From the NCBI RefSeq assembly GCF_040676675.1, contig NZ_JBFAPK010000017.1:1-64000 (forward strand): 64,000 nucleotides of DNA, given 5' to 3'. This DNA is from JBFAPK01 sp040676675. GTDB taxonomy: Bacteria; Actinomycetota; Actinomycetes; Mycobacteriales; Micromonosporaceae. The notes under the pieces are model-generated. The model searched no databases. It was not told where the DNA came from and saw only the letters and a list, made by a program, of their open reading frames with translations. Of this stretch, positions 63,151 to 64,000 are shown one piece after another (positions within the stretch are counted from its first letter, which is position 1; each line of letters begins with the position of its first letter). The position numbers and the translations under genes were made by a program.

Positions 63151-64000
63151 ATGACGCGGCGTACCGGCTCCGTCACGTTTCTCTCGGTCCCGCTGCTGTT
63201 CGCGGCGGTACTCCTGCCCGCGTGGCCGTCCCCGGCCGCCGGGGCGACGCTCGGCCACACCCACGGGTGGGACTACGGCGACGCGCCCCTGCGGTACCGG
63301 ACCCTGCGGGCGCAGGGCGGACCGCGCCACCTGGTCGCCGCCAGGTCCGGCGCCCTGACCCTCGGCACCACCGTCACGGCGGACCCGGACGGCCGGCCCG
63401 ACGACGGGGACGCCGACGACGGCCTGGTCACGCCGGTACGCCTCACCGCCGGCACGCCTCGGGTAACCGTGACGGTCCGCAACAACACCCGGGCGACGGC
63501 GCTGCTGGCGGGGTGGCTGGACACGTCCGGTGACGGCTTCGGCGCGAGAGAACGGGCGGTGGTCCGGGTGCCGGTCGGCGCGACGCGGGCGACGCTGCGC
63601 TGGAAAATGCCGGCCGGTACCGGGACGCGCGCGGGTCAGCTGCGGCTGCGCCTGTACCACGGCCTGCCGCTCCATCCGGTGCCGGTCGGCGCCGCCGTCG
63701 GCGGCGAGGTCGAGGATTACCGGGTCACGTTCGTGGCTGCTCCGACGACGCCGGCCCCGCCGCCCCCGAGCGCGGCCCCGGTGCCCACGCCGACGAAGGC
63801 GGCGCCGAGGCCCGCGCCGGCGAGGTCGGCCCGGACGTCGACGAACCCGGCCGGACCGACCCCGTCGCCGACGCGATCCGACCCGTCGACGTCCGCGCCC
63901 GCGCCCGCGCCGAGCCAACCGAGTCGAGCGTCAAGCGCGCCGGCGAGGCCGGCCACACACGCCGAGCCCGCGCGTCCACGTCGCGGGGGATTGCCGCTGA
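63151..64000 (+). CDS. GEVED-domain surface protein, partial, likely sortase-anchored
   Basis: From ATG 63151 the frame stays open to the window end (283 codons). It has a signal peptide (FLSVPLLFAAVLLPAWPSPAAG), then WDYGDAPLRYRTL, TLGTTVTADPDGRPDDGDADDG and the closing GEVEDYRVTF of a GEVED domain, followed by a Pro/Ala/Thr/Ser-rich wall-spanning linker of about 85 residues. The last codons read GGLPL with the next base A, exactly what an LPxTG sortase signal (LPLTG) would need. The anchor itself is beyond the window. TACGAT at 63137-63142 may be its -10. Confidence 0.8.
   Translation, partial: MTRRTGSVTFLSVPLLFAAVLLPAWPSPAAGATLGHTHGWDYGDAPLRYRTLRAQGGPRHLVAARSGALTLGTTVTADPDGRPDDGDADDGLVTPVRLTAGTPRVTVTVRNNTRATALLAGWLDTSGDGFGARERAVVRVPVGATRATLRWKMPAGTGTRAGQLRLRLYHGLPLHPVPVGAAVGGEVEDYRVTFVAAPTTPAPPPPSAAPVPTPTKAAPRPAPARSARTSTNPAGPTPSPTRSDPSTSAPAPAPSQPSRASSAPARPATHAEPARPRRGGLPL

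Overview
The window is very GC-rich DNA with the codon bias, GTG starts, overlapping stop/start codons and leaderless promoters of an actinomycete. Gene content (arabinofuranosyltransferase-like membrane enzyme, teichoic-acid-type wall polymer genes, XRE/DUF5753 regulator, sortase-anchored surface protein) points to Micromonosporaceae, probably Micromonospora; that family call is inference. About 50 protein genes are supported. No rRNA, tRNA, CRISPR array, insertion sequence or prophage was seen.

Layout. 1-9.6 kb: a truncated thiamine-diphosphate enzyme remnant, then primary metabolism (serC, citrate synthase, pdxH, an MFS exporter, aldose epimerase, nitroreductase, glutaryl-CoA dehydrogenase-like flavoprotein, a DUF4230 protein). 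9.8-13.2 kb: a membrane glycosyltransferase pair likely acting on wall arabinan or another lipid-linked sugar polymer. 13.6-15.4 kb: a PspC protein divergent from a type 2 L-serine dehydratase. 15.7-34.1 kb: a cell-surface polymer region. Its core is a tight run of ABC exporter (permease and ATPase), CDP-alcohol phosphotransferase fusion, GT2-TagF fusion and another large GT2. DUF2231 and GH15 genes interrupt it, and four more glycosyltransferase-type genes follow. 34.3-40.5 kb: an unlinked MsmX/UgpC-type sugar-importer ATPase, a membrane protein, a hot-dog thioesterase, and a beta-phosphoglucomutase plus GH65 phosphorylase pair. 40.5-47.7 kb: a secreted coiled-coil protein, small enzymes, and an MFS/ArsR divergent pair. 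47.9-54.9 kb: a von Willebrand A exported pair, an XRE/DUF5753 regulator with small partners, and a PhoD-type phosphatase with a beta-propeller-like secreted protein. 55-58.3 kb: the most unusual locus. 58.4-64 kb: RBBP9-type hydrolase, GIY-YIG-like protein, DUF72 protein, MFS/TetR divergent pair with twin operators, and a GEVED-domain surface protein cut by the window end just as it reaches its sortase motif.

The best candidate for an undescribed system is the overlapping three-gene operon at 55150-58290. It encodes an acyl-CoA-dehydrogenase-fold flavoprotein whose usual catalytic glutamate region is replaced, a PhnD-like binding protein with no export signal and no transporter partners, and a fusion of a cysteine-less TusA-like domain to a diiron ferritin-like domain. 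A good match to the IdeR/DmdR iron box (TTAGGCTGGACTTACCTCA) lies upstream. Other notable signals are a 56-bp palindromic element present twice as a gene-end structure, a recurring TANNNT-N6/7-start-codon leaderless promoter layout, and several operator palindromes placed in or over those promoters.
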